A DNA stretch of 64,000 nt. Origin: Narthecium ossifragum (taxonomy: Eukaryota; Streptophyta; Magnoliopsida; Dioscoreales; Nartheciaceae). The DNA is taken from positions 19,909,274-19,973,273 of the forward strand of contig OY986970.1 in assembly GCA_963920575.1 (NCBI GenBank), given 5' to 3'. Within the stretch, counting starts at the first letter, position 1. Each line of letters starts with the position of its first letter. Below the pieces are notes generated by a model. It did no database searches, had not been told where the DNA came from, and saw nothing but the letters and a program-made list of their open reading frames with translations. Below, in pieces: positions 46,314-57,547 of this stretch. The translations under genes and the position numbers were made by a program.

Positions 46314-49300
46314 AAAGTGAAAATATCATGAACTTCAGACTCGGGCACACACCTACGGATAACTTGGTCAGAGCAGTGCTTAAATAATTCAGGGTCTTCC
46401 CATATATAATATTTAATCTGGGAAAAGAATCTGTCTTTTGCATTTTTAGACCAAGAATCAGGAAGCTTGTCGGAAACAAGAAAATTAACTATATGGGCAT
46501 ACCACGGCTGTGAAAAACGAGACACCTGAAAGAGATGCTCATGGGGAAAGGACGTGTCAACAGGAGTTCCATCAAGAATATGTTCAAAGGGTAGGCGAGA
46601 CAAGTGGTCAGCAACTACATTTTCTGAACCCTTCTTATCCCTAATCTCTAGATCAAATTCTTGTAAAAGCAAGATCCAGCGAATCAGTCTAGGTTTGGCA
46701 TCCTTTTTAGCTAAAAGATATCGCAGAGCTGCATGATATGTATAGATAAGGATTTTAGACCCTAGGAGATAAGACCGGAACTTTTCCAACGCAAAGATTA
46801 CTGCTAATAACTCCTTCTCAGTAGTCGTATAATTCAATTGAGATTCAGAGAGGGTCTTACTAGCATAATAAATCACATGCGAAACTTTATTTACTCGCTG
46901 TCCTAACACAGCTCCTATAGCCGAATCAGAGGCATCATACATTAACTCAAAAGGTTGGGAATAATCAGGTGAATTAACGATAGGTGCGGTAGACAGTAAA
47001 TCACGAATAGTCTTGAAAGCAGTCAAACACGCGTCATTGAAGACAAAAGGGACATCCTTTGCTAGTAATTCACATAAGGGTCGAGAAATTTTAGAAAAAT
47101 CTTTGATGAAGCGGCGGTAAAATCCAGCATGTCCCAAAAAAGAGCGGATTTGACGCACAGAAGTCGGTGGAGGTAATTTAGAAATTAACTCAACTTTAGC
47201 CCTATCGACCTCTATACCATGTTTGGAAACAATGTGCCCTAACACGATTCCTTCTTGAACCATGAAGTGACTCTTTTCCCAACTAAGGACAAGATTGGCT
47301 TCAATGCATCGATCAAGAACTTTAGAGAGATTGTCTAAACACGATTCAAAAGAATTTCCAAACACCGAAAAATCATCCATAAAGACTTCAAGAAATTTAT
47401 CGATCATGTCAGAGAAGATGGCCATCATACACCTTTGGAATGTCGCCGGTGCATTACAAAGACCAAAAGGCATCCTACGATAAGCAAAAGTACCGAAAGG
47501 ACAAGTAAAAGTAGTCTTCTCCTAATCTTGAGGATCAACTGCAACTTGGTTATACCCTGAATATCCATCTAGAAAACAATAATAGCTCTGGCCGGAAAGT
47601 CTTTCTAAGATTTGATCAATGAAAGGAAGAGGGAAGTGATCTTTTCTAGTTAGAGCATTAAGTTTCCGATAGTCAATACAAACACGCCATCCCGTAGTTT
47701 GGCGCATCGGGATTTGCTCTCCTTTGTCATTTTCTACTACGGTTAGACCAGATTTCTTAGGTACTACCTGCGTAGGACTAACCCATTGACTATCCGAAAT
47801 TGGGTATATAATACCGGCATCTAACAGTTTCACCACTTCTTTCTTCACTACCTCTTTCATATTCGGATTCAGACGACGTTGCATTTCCCTAACAGTTTTA
47901 GACTCATCCTCTAAGTGAATTTTATGCATACAAATCAAGGGATCAATACCTTTCAAATCAGCGACCGTCCAACCTATTGCTTTCTTATGATCCTTAAGAA
48001 CATGAATAAGTTGACTCTCCTGATCAGAAGACAAGGATGACGAAATGATAATGGGAAGAGTAGAGTTTAGTCCAAGGAAAGCATATTTTAGAGTTTTAGG
48101 TAGTGGTTTAAGTTCAAGTTCAGGTGGTGACTCCAATGATGTCGGCGCAGGAGTCGATGAGAGAGATGGAAGAGGTTCAATCATCCAAGAGACAGTTTCA
48201 AGCTTCGTTGTGTCCAGGTCGATTGATCGGTCATCTAACCTATCGATCAGTGTATCTGTGATGTTTGTTGTGATGTCATCTTTCGATTGTGCAATTTCTA
48301 AATTAACATCATCATCACTGTCAGAGTCATAATCATGCAAACCACCAGATAATTTATCAAAAATCATGGCATGTGATCTATCATCAATACATTCAGTCAA
48401 AATGTCAACATTAAAGCATTCATCATCGTCAGGCTCAGGCAAGCATGCAGTTTTAAAAATATTCAATTTAACATGCATATGTCCAAAGGAAACATCCATC
48501 ACCCCAGTTCTACAATTTATGCACGCATTAGCTGTGGCCAAAAAGGGACGTCCTAGAATAATAGGTACAGTCCTTTTGCAGTGGATCGTAGGTTCCATGT
48601 CTAAGACAACAAAGTCCACAGGAAAGAAGAAATTATCCACTTTGACTAAAACATCTTCTAAAATACCTCTAGGTGTCTTAATTGACCTATCGGCTAATTG
48701 CAAAATCACAGGTGTCTGTTTAAGTTCTCCCATCCCAAATTCTTTATAAAGGTAATAGGGCATAAGGTTCACACTGGCACCTAAATCAAGAAGGGCACCA
48801 TTAATATGGTAGTTTCCTATATAACAAGGTATTGTAGGAGTACCAGGATCTTTTAGTTTGGGAGGTGTATCATGTTTTAAGATAGAACTAACCTGTTCAG
48901 TGAGGAAGATCTTTTTAGACACTTTGAATTTAGCCTGGCGTTTATGGGTACACAGGTCCTTAAGAAATTTGGCATAAGAAGGAATCTGTCTAATGGCATC
49001 AAGCAGCGGAATGTTGATGTTGACTTGCTTAAAAGTTTCAAGGATTTCTTCGGCAGTTTTTCGGGCTTTGATGGTTGAAGAAGGGTCCTTAAGAGCTGCT
49101 GGAAAAGGGACTTTAGGGATATATTTATCTGGATCAGGCTCTCTAGAATCAGATGTGTCAATATTAGAAAAAAAATGAGAATTATCTTGGGCAGGACGCT
49201 TGGTTGTCGGATCGGGTGTTTGATCATCCAGATTGACAGGTTCACCTATTTGGTTATCTACTGTTTTTCCACTTCTAAGGGTCACAACGGCTTTGGCACT

Positions 49301-49558
49301 CTCGAAGTTTTGGCTTTCTACATAGTGCTGGCCTCTGGGGTTTGTGACCGATTGACTTGGCAAATGACCTTCCTCTCTTTTGGCTATAGTGTTAGACAGT
49401 TGGCCCAGTGAGTTCTCAAGTTTACTAATGGATTGGGTATTGGAATTACACTGGTTCTCTATTCTAGAAACATAGTTCTGAATTTTAGAGACTTCACTTG
49501 TCAAATCACTTCTTATGCCACTAATGTTTGCGTTGATGTTGTCATTCATGGCAGTCAT
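46130..49558 (-). pseudogene. Protease, reverse transcriptase and RNase H of element H
   Basis: One minus-strand frame with a single stop at 47522-47524. Protease site GALLDLGASVNLMPYYLYK near 48750-48810. RT begins around 48000, with WRVCIDYRKLN, YCFLDGYSGYNQ before the stop and [14 protein letters not shown] and catalytic FMDD (about 47380) after it. RNase H follows ([28 protein letters not shown]). The stop falls between RT motifs, so no complete RT is made without readthrough. Frame and domain order are those of Athila. Confidence 0.9.
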
Positions 49559-49756
49559 AGCTGAAAGAAGGGCACTTAAAGTTGGTTCAGAAGAGGATTG
49601 GGTTTGAGAGGCTAAAGTTGATTGCGGAGGGTACCCAGGATTTGGATTTGCAGAAGGTTTAGGTGGGTACTTAAAAGCAGAAGGATTAGTTGTGTTGCTT
49701 TGCCCTGGAAAATTACTCGATTGTTGTGACTTCCAACTAAAATTAGGATGATTTCT

Positions 49757-50911
49757 TCAACCTGGATTATAGGTATTCGAATAAGGGTTATTTTGAGGTT
49801 TGGAAAAACCATAGGTTGCATTAACTTGTTCCTGAACAAAGTCAGGGAAATTGGGGGCCAGATGACAATCGGTAATATGGTGGTCAGAATTAAGGCAAAG
49901 GGCACATATTTCACGAGAAGTATTCGGCGCTTGTTGAGCAAGAGATTGGCATGTTTTCAACTGGTTTAAGTCTTTAGTTAGGAGGGCTACTTGTGCGGAT
50001 AGACTTTGGACTTCAAAAATTCCATGAATTCCCCGAGAATTACGAACAGTGGTAGACCGACTCCTAGAGACTGAGGCATTGTGTTGTGAATTTTCAGCAA
50101 GATTATCATACATTTCCCAAAGGGCGGTCCATGGCTTACTAAGAACAACACCTCCGCAGCAAGCTTCGACAATTGTCCTATAACGATCATTAAGACCATT
50201 ATAAAATGAATGGGCTAACTGCCACTCAGGTACCTCATGATGGGGACACTCTCTAAGAAGATCCTTAAATCTTTCCCAGGCTTCATGAAATATCTCATCC
50301 TCATTTTGCTTGAAAGAGATAATCATGGTGCGATAATTTTGAGTTTTGATGATCGGGAAATATTTCTTAAGGAAAGCATCCTGAAGTTGGTCCCATGTTG
50401 AAATCGAATTTGGCGCTAAAGTTTGGAGCCAATGTTTAGCCTTGTCTTTCAAAGAAAAAGGGAAGAGCTTGAGTCGAAAGGCATCATCATTAAAATGCTG
50501 AAGCTTGAACATGGAAAGGATTTCAAGAAATCTAGCAATGTGTCCGTAAGGATCCTCATTCTCACGCCCATAGAAAGAAGGTAAGGCTGTAATCCAGTTA
50601 GGCTTAATCTCATAATGGGTCGCATTGATGGTAGGTGGGTTGATACAAGAAGCATAGGTATAAGGTCCAGGTAGGAAATGATTTCTAATTGGGACTTCTC
50701 TATTATTGTTATCATTTCTACCCCTACCCATGTTATCATTAGGGTCAATGATATGTTCCTCGTGTTCAGCCATTAAAGATTGCAAATTGCTTATGACTTC
50801 CTGGTAGTTACTTAGAGACTTTTGTGTTAAGGTTCTAGCTGCTCGAAGTGTGGTCTCTATTTTTAGATCCAAAGGTTCCAACGGGTTATTTAGGGATCGT
50901 CTACCTTGCAT
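49757..50911 (-). pseudogene. Gag of element H
   Basis: 384 codons from the ATG at 50911 (MQGRRSLNNPLEP). The capsid domain carries KLFPFSLKDKAKHWLQ and LRECPHHEVPEWQLAHSFYN, and a CCHC zinc knuckle CALCLNSDHHITDC follows near residue 345. The stop TGA at 49757-49759 lies in the NPG linker that runs on in the same frame to the protease, where related elements stay open. Apart from this stop the gag looks complete, so it might still yield a capsid protein. Confidence 0.85.
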
Positions 50912-51029
50912 GCAAGATCACACCAAAAAGAGAAAAAAAGAAAACAGAATATTCGGAGGAGAGGAGAAAATTTGGAAAACAAAGATTGAAAGGAAAGAAA
51001 TTTAAAACAATAAAACTAACCTGAATGCG

Positions 51030-51247
51030 CTCACGGTCGATCTCGCGGTCGACCGTGGATGGCTCGCGGTCGACCGTGGAACTGTGCAACCTTCTTTGAA
51101 GACGTGACGGTCGATCCTCGTATCGACCGTGGGAGGCTTTATTTTTGACAGAGACGCACGGACGATGTCGCGGTCGATGTCGCGGTCGACCGTGGCTATC
51201 GTAGAGGGCGACGGTCGATATGGCGGTCGATGTCGCGGTCGACCGTC
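51030..51247 (-). repeat. TCGACCG palindrome cluster in the leader of H
   Basis: CGCGGTCGACCGTGG occurs repeatedly with GGTCGATGTCGCGGTCGACC between the primer site and gag. It includes the 29-bp string (51136-51164) shared with the 3' region of H. Confidence 0.8.
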
Positions 51248-51414
51248 AATGGTCTTCAACGTAAGATCGTTCCAGCACTGCGAAAATTCCAGAAAATTAT
51301 CAGAAAAATCCTAAAAAATGTAAAATAACGTAAATAGAAATAAAAATTAAACTACGCTCAGAAAAAGAGTTAAAAGAAGATTAAATCGATACTCCGTTGT
51401 AAATCAAAAAATTT

Positions 51415-51432
51415 TCCCCGGCAACGGCGCCA
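51415..51432 (-). other. Primer binding site of element H (tRNA-Asp)
   Basis: Minus-strand TGGCGCCGTTGCCGGGGA, the exact complement of the tRNA-Asp 3' end, five bases after the LTR end. Confidence 0.92.
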
Positions 51433-51437
51433 AAAAT

Positions 51438-52871
51438 TGATCGCTCACGAACGGTGTCGTTAAATCGTACGCAAAGCGCAATTTAGAAATTTATAAACCC
51501 TTATTTCAATATTAAATTCAAACGATAGTATAATGATGAAATACGGGGTCGATCCTCAGGGAAAACTTTGACTTGAATAACGAAGGTGAAATTGAATCTC
51601 AAAACTCTAATCCTAAAGCAATGAAAGGTTGATTTGGATTTTGGAAACTAATTAATTAAAACTAATTACGAAAGCAATTAAAGAGGTTGAAATAGATCAA
51701 CGAGAGAAACAACCTATGGATCCCTCAATCCACTCTAGCTTCACTTCCTGTATCCTCTAGCTATCATCTTGCTTCTTCTCTAGACATTATGGAATCATTG
51801 CTTCTTAAACTCACATGAAACCCTAAAAGAAAGTTGATGACTACCTAAGGCATAACCTATCTTCGTGTAGCATAGATTGTCTTCGGACTTAACCTGAGTA
51901 CAATCTATCTTTAGTTAGCATAGATTATCTCAAAAGCATGTCAAAAACCACATGAAAACCATCTTATGGAACTCTACCATCAAGCACAGCAATCAAGTAG
52001 GACACAAAATACGTCAAGGGAAATACTTCCATCAACTCTATTATCAATAAATTCAAATCCATAAGATCATGTCTATGAGAAAGAAATACAAGAATCAACT
52101 AGAAAATACAAAAAGTTACACTAGAGTTTCATGAGATCCCTAGATCTAGAAGATTAGCGACTCATCTTTGGGATGAAGGCCATGTATTCGATGAAGAAAG
52201 CTTGAGATCTACACCACATCTCCGTCTTCTTCTCCAATCTGAATTCCTCTGTTTTTCTCTATGGAGGCCCCCCATTTTCCAGCCACAAAACCCTTTTTAT
52301 ATCTTAATTCCCGGATTAGGGTTTCAAGGTTAAGTTAGACCTCAAGTGCAACTCGGAATTCCTGATCCAACCCTGACAGCTTCTTCCAATCGCGACTGGG
52401 CTCAACTGGTTCGGAGTTTGAGAATGAGTCCAACACAAAAGATGTAGATCTGGAAGTCCTCTGTCAGCTCCCGAAGAGTTTGCAATATTTGAACTTATCT
52501 AGAATATTTGGCGAATATTCTCCTAGGCGTCGACGGACCAGTCTTCCAGCAGGTAAATATCTTCATCTTCTTCGAAACTGCTATCACTCCATCAGTAATC
52601 TCTGAAAGTGTCCAACATGAACGTTGTACGCCTTGATGTCTTCTAGATGTCACCCAAATTTCAGAATATTTGGACTTAAAGGATAATATCTGGTGAATAT
52701 TGTGCTAATAGTCGACAGAGCAGTGTATTTCAGCATATTAACCGAATTTCTACATTTCTTCTCAAAGCATGATTAAACCTGAAATCAACTAACAAGCTAT
52801 CAAATACAAGCACTCTAGGCCTAACAAAGCTAAGTTAAGGGGTTTAATCATGAACATTTAGTGACTCATCA
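51438..52871 (-). repeat. 5' LTR of element H
   Basis: 1434 bp, TGATGAGTCAC to GAGCGATCA on the minus strand. Complete at both ends. The right flank is the B 3' LTR, which begins ACCAACCAGAC at 52872. Confidence 0.9.
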
Positions 52872-53649
52872 ACCAACCAGACAAAATCTCCATCGGCCAA
52901 ACCATGAAGAAAGAAACAGAGTAACATCAGAGAATGTGGGACACGCGACACATCAAGAGTGAAAGACAGAAGATCGCAGAGAAGGTGCTAAATAGGAGTT
53001 ATCCAACTGCTCTAGTATAAATAGTCTTCTTCTTTTACCGTATAATTCCTCTTGCAAAAACAACACACATAGCCTGCGCATTTGGATTTCTTACTGTTTT
53101 TCAGAATGTTTCATGTTCATGTAAGTTAGTTTTATTCAATAATATTATCATGTTTCTTCTATACTTAGCTTTTCTCTTCTACGTAATGTAGTTTAGATTA
53201 CTGTTATTAGATGGATAATATAATATTAGGTTTTGTGATGTTTTCCTCATCGTTTTTTCCTTTACATATTTCTTTACTATTTTCTGTAGAACAATTTAAC
53301 TAAGGAATTTTCATATCTTAATCTAGATTAAGTTAAACAATAGATTAAAATATATTTTCTCTGGTTTAGTAATTTAGGATGATCTTTATTGCTTTCTAGA
53401 TTAAAATATTAGTTTTAGATGGTTTCATATTTACTGTAGATTAAGTTAAGATTAACTTAGGTTTATCCTGATAATTGGCTCTATTAGATTATTGAATTAG
53501 GTTCAATCCTGATTTCTATTTAACTTGACACCTCTGTTCGAACGTAGTTTGAAGGAGTTGGACTAAACCACAATCTCCTGATTCTTGAGTGTTAGGTAAT
53601 TTTGACCTTGACTATTTAACCGGTCAACGGTAAAATTTTCACGCTAACA
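52872..53649 (+). repeat. 3' LTR of element B, lacking its first ~292 bp
   Basis: Aligns with 6433-7219 of the 5' LTR, includes the TATAAATA box (53016-53023) and ends CGCTAACA. The start was lost in the deletion that also truncated element H. Confidence 0.85.
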
Positions 53650-53665
53650 TTATTCCCAAAATTCC

Positions 53666-54053
53666 ATCTCTTAATCTACATCTCTTTCTTTTCTTTTCTT
53701 TTTGCTTAGTTAAGCCGAAAGGCTGGTACAACTTCTCAAGGGACTAACCCTGATAAATCTGCCCACACAGAGGCAACAAGACTATCCACCACGGTGTTTA
53801 ACTCCCGGGGAATATGAACAAAATTAACAGAGAAGAAAGATGTTGTAAGTCTCCAAATCGAGAGGAGAGGAGCTACAAGATCTCTGGGTCATTCAAATCT
53901 CTCATTAATGAATCCGACGTCTATAAGAGAATCAGATTCAACTATAACTCCCTGAACATTTCTTTAGAGTGCATGTGCCAACCCAACTTCTATGACCCAA
54001 AGCTCTCCCTTAACCAATGAAGATAGAGGTCGGGATCTCTTAATTTACATCTC
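53666..54053 (-). mobile_element. 5'-truncated L1-type LINE with 19-bp target duplication
   Basis: ATCTCTTAATCTACATCTC at 53666-53684 returns at 54035-54053 with one mismatch. Between them, on the minus strand, lies a short LINE 3' end finishing in a T-rich tract on the plus strand (53685-53707), the signature of target-primed reverse transcription. The insertion is about 350 bp. Confidence 0.82.
53736..54008 (-). pseudogene. RNase H C-terminal piece of the short LINE
   Basis: Minus-strand frame with ESDSLIDVGFINERFE, SIWRLTTSFF and HIPRELNTVVDSLVAS, the end of the RNase H domain of plant L1 LINEs, including the Asp of VESD and the Asp of VVDSL. Two in-frame stops interrupt it, one before RNVQGV and one after ERFE. 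Non-functional. Confidence 0.8.
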
Positions 54054-54550
54054 GGTGTTGCACAATGACCACCATAGTGCTTAGGGTTTTGAAGATGTAG
54101 GATGGTGGGCCATGGTGATGTTCTTTATATTATCTACAGGGATTCAGTAACGTGGTGCTTTACTGCTTTTTATCCCCAAAATACCATCTTTTGTACAACT
54201 TGGTAAGTGTTGCACAAGTATGCTGTGTTTAGTTCGTTGGAGTGTTGCTTCAGTGGACTTATAAGTACATCAGCATGCTATACACATGCAAAATTGTGGT
54301 TTTCTTCTGTAGCTATGTTGTGATCTGTTGTGTTGGTGTCTCTTACAACTTCTCAGATTAAAAACATGTAAATCATGTATTTGTTGTGACGGTTCGATTA
54401 AATCATATCAGGAGCATGGGGATTCAGCTAGTCTATTATATATACACCCCTAGGATAATCCATGATTATAAAACTCAGCGACATCGATCAAATTAGGTAC
54501 ATTTATAGAGCTATACCGGCTGCCTCTCTGCACCCAAACAGCCCCAGCAC

Positions 54551-54586
<36 letters not shown>

Positions 54587-55669
54587 TCTCCATTTTTTCA
54601 GTGCCAACCTTCTCTTCCTTCGTTTGGAACCAGAGTTACAAGCTTAGTTTAATCCTTATTGATGTGCCTGGGTTGATGCAGTAATAAAAGAGTTGGGCTC
54701 GCATGTGGGTGCATTGAAGCCCCCTCATGTTGGCGTATTAACCACACGCATGTGTTGAGTGTTAATATCTCGAACATACATGCATACATACATACTCTCC
54801 ACTCCCGCTTATCCCGGCCAAAGCCATCTCCCAACCACCCTCTAATTAATTTAGCCCCAACATTTCAATAAAAAACTCCATGGCTATTCCTAGGTTGATG
54901 CTATTATGTATTCCTGAACGAGTTATATATATACTATTTGATCATTGGTTTCAAGATCAAGTCTACATGTAAGTATTAGCCTAACAAAATCTCCATGAGA
55001 GGAGATGCATGGCTTGAATTTATGGATTCTGTATAAGAATCAGTGGAGGGTGATTGTGTTAGGTTCTAAATCTTAACCCAGATAAAGGTCTCCTCAAGAA
55101 CTCGGATTCTGGTTCTCTCAAAGCTCTATATTTAAGAACCACTATCTAGTATGTCTAATCCAGAGCCCATTAGATCATTCACTCTGGTGGTCGGAGTTCT
55201 CCCAACAGTGCCAGGATCAGCCCTGCACGTGTGTGCATCGACATGCATGAGAGAGAGAGAGAGAGAGACAGATCTAGAGAGAGAGAGATGCATGAAGCTA
55301 TAGCATTGATACAGAACTTAAATGTTGATGTTGCCTTTCACACGGCAAGCAAGATTCCCGACACGTTTGTAAGCCTTTAGCACAGAGAAAGCGAGGAGAG
55401 CAGCAGGCGACCCCCCTCCTCTCTCTCTCTCTCTCACTCAGAGTCTCAGACTAGAATGGTTTTAGAGAGAGAAGACGAAGAAGAAGAAGCCGTACTGAGG
55501 CGCATCCACATCAGTTTTCCGTGGACGTGATGGGATCGCGTTCCGCACTTTCTGCTCCGCCTAGAACAGTATTCTATTCTATTACTACTACTCTCATCTT
55601 GCTCTTTAATTTCCTATCTATATATCCGTCCTCTCTCCCTCCCTCCCTCTATGTATATATATTAATATA
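54054..55669. other. Intergenic sequence upstream of the WOX gene
   Basis: No gene recognised. (CT)n runs at about 54552-54592 and 55418-55436 and GA-rich patches at 55249-55290 generate spurious frames. The region ends at the left terminal repeat of the next element. Confidence 0.5.
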
Positions 55670-55676
55670 TATATAA

Positions 55677-55913
55677 GATTTTTTGCATTCGGATACCATG
55701 CATTTTTCAAAAAATACACTTTGATATCATCATGATTGGGATTTGTAATTTGATACCACCAAATTATAAGCTAAGTAAAATTTAGTTCCGACCTCAAACT
55801 CTGTTAGTAAAATTTGATGGGAAACCACTTATATGCGTGTGAGCGGTTTTGCATCCGTTTCCCACCACATGAGGTGGTATTCTCCCCGACAGAGAGAGGA
55901 AGGAGTAAGGCCG

Positions 55914-55947
<34 letters not shown>

Positions 55948-56208
55948 AGAGCAGGGAAAGGGGAGAGCCGGGCAGTGACAGGGGCCGCGGGACGGCAACG
56001 GAGCCGCGGCGTTTTCGGGGTGGCAGCCGGGGGGGAGTAGGGAAGAGTTAGGCCGTGGAGAGAGAGAGGGAGGGAGGGAGGAAGAGAAGAGAGACCAGAG
56101 CAGAGGAAGGGGAGAGCCGGGCAGCGACAAGGCCCGTGGGATGGCAGCGGAGCCACGGCGTATCAGGGGTGACGGTGGGAGGACTTCGGAAGAGTTAGGG
56201 AGCGAAGG

Positions 56209-56244
<36 letters not shown>

Positions 56245-56709
56245 GAGAAGAGAGACTAGAGCAGAGGAAGGGGAGAGCCAGTGGTTGGCTGCCCCGCGAC
56301 GGAGGCCGCATCGTCTCCAGGGTGGCGGCGCTAGGCGGACGACGGTGAGCTCGCGCGGGCGACAGATTGGAGGCTGGCACTGATGTTGAGCTCCGGTGAG
56401 AAGTTGAGAGGGAGAGAGAAACCAAAGGAGAGAGAGAGTGGAGAAAGAGAGAGAAGAGGTTAGTCACGTGTAGCACGAGATGCATGTCACGTGACTGTTT
56501 TGGCTGACGGTAGTCACGTGGTGGTAGTCACGTGCGGGCCACGTGACCAATTTACCGTCGCCCATATAACACCGTTGGACTGCGTGGATCACTTTGTTAT
56601 AGTATTATAATTTAATGATATTATAATTTAATGGTATTAAATTGCAAATCTCAAACCTAGTGATACCAAGGTGTATTTATGAGAAAAGTGCATGATATCG
56701 AAATACAAA
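55677..56709. mobile_element. Element with ~90-bp terminal inverted repeats and G-box cluster
   Basis: The left end from about 55682 (TTTGCATTCGGATACCATGC) and the right end in reverse (TTTGTATTTCGATATCATGC) match imperfectly over about 90 bp. The flanks share TATATAA (55670-55676 and 56710-56716), extendable to 8 of 9 bases. Long terminal repeats and this flank length suggest a Mutator-like element, though the AT-rich flanks leave the duplication uncertain. The interior has three ~150-160 bp GC-rich tandem units (near 55942, 56091 and 56252) with (GA)n tracts. No transposase. Confidence 0.65.
56465..56545. promoter_or_regulatory. Cluster of five CACGTG G-boxes
   Basis: CACGTG at 56465, 56488, 56515, 56529 and 56540. 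G-boxes are bound by plant bZIP and bHLH factors. The cluster lies inside the transposon-like element, about 1 kb upstream of the WOX start codon. An effect on that gene is inference. Confidence 0.5.
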
Positions 56710-56967
56710 TATATAAAACCTGGGTTTCTTGTATCAAAACATTCACGTTAACCTGCCCTGCTGAAGTCACCCCACGTTCTTAAACAACAGAGCTCTCTGT
56801 ATTCATGACTCATGAGTTGCAATAAAGCACAACAATGCTCATATATATAAGAAAAAAAAGTTATCCTAGCTATATAGTTGATCAAAACCTATGTTTAGCG
56901 AGGGAATTGAAAGATGTATATAAAGCTATATGAAAAGAAAGGAGGAGAGTTATAAAGGAAGGAAAGA

Positions 56968-56998
<31 letters not shown>

Positions 56999-57547
56999 CC
57001 CTCCCCCCCCCGCCCCCCTCATCCCTCGAGTCAATCCAAGGTAGCCCACACCTCACCATGCCCGAAACAGCCCAAAACCCTGCAATTACTACACCTCCCA
57101 TACCATTTTCCAATCAAACCCCCCCTTTCCGTTGCCTTCTTGACTNNNNNNNNNNNNNNNNNNNNNNNNNNNNNNNNNNNNNNNNNNNNNNNNNNNNNNN
57201 NNNNNNNNNNNNNNNNNNNNNNNNNNNNNNNNNNNNNNNNNNNNNNNNNNNNNNNNNNNNNNNNNNNNNNNNNNNNNNNNNNNNNNNNNNNNNNNNNNNN
57301 NNNNNNNNNNNNNNNNNNNNNNNNNNNNNNNNNNNNNNNNNNNNNAAGAAGAGAAGAAGGGGAACCCCCTGTACTGGTATAGCTAGACAGACAGAGTTAT
57401 AGATTGATAGATAGATCTCATACAGAGATAGAAGAGAGAGATATATAGAGAAAAAGAGCTCTGTTGCTTTCCATCTGGCTGGCTGCCTTCTGATAACCCT
57501 CTACTACTCATCATCATCATCACCAGTATCATTTCATTTCCATCAGT
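56710..57547 (+). promoter_or_regulatory. Proximal upstream region and 5' leader of the WOX gene
   Basis: Contains a (CT)n run at 56971-56998 followed by a C-rich tract, the second assembly gap, and 57346-57547, which is rich in GAGA/AGATA words and has no upstream ATG. Pyrimidine runs of this kind near plant promoters are bound by BPC/GAGA proteins in known cases. The TATA box and transcription start cannot be placed, partly because of the gap. Confidence 0.5.
57146..57345. other. Assembly gap (200 N)
   Basis: Exactly 200 undetermined bases in the promoter or 5' leader of the WOX gene, between a C-rich tract and AAGAAGAGAAG. Confidence 0.99.

Larger units (their letters stand above)
41205..52871 (-). 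mobile_element. Element H: Athila-type retrotransposon, nearly complete, minus strand
   Basis: Minus-strand order: 5' LTR (52871-51438), tRNA-Asp primer site, leader with palindromes, gag, protease, RT, RNase H, integrase, 2.7-kb non-coding region, polypurine tract, 3' LTR (42458 to about 41205). The two LTRs differ at only about one or two bases per hundred where I compared them, so the insertion is young compared with D. The 3' LTR lacks its last ~194 bp, and the adjacent B sequence up to and including the first ~292 bp of the B 3' LTR is also missing. One deletion therefore removed the left boundary, and no target duplication remains. Confidence 0.88.
6141..53649 (+). mobile_element. Element B: Tat-lineage Ty3/gypsy retrotransposon, heavily nested
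   Basis: The 5' LTR (6141-7219) starts TGTTAGCC and the 3' LTR ends CGCTAACA at 53649, a matching terminal inverted repeat. The flanks are TTATC (6136-6140) and TTATT (53650-53654), a 5-bp duplication with one change. Inside, in order, are gag, protease, reverse transcriptase, RNase H, a second archaeal-type RNase H and integrase, then an antisense frame. The second RNase H places it in the Tat lineage. The coding parts are interrupted by elements C, E and F, the antisense frame by G, and the 3' LTR by H. All frames are broken, so B is a fossil host for later insertions. Confidence 0.85.

Noticed and set aside
54462..57382. Several frames dominated by Ser-Leu or Glu-Arg runs
   Set aside because: They are translations of CT/GA microsatellites and GC-rich tandem units, or run through the assembly gap.
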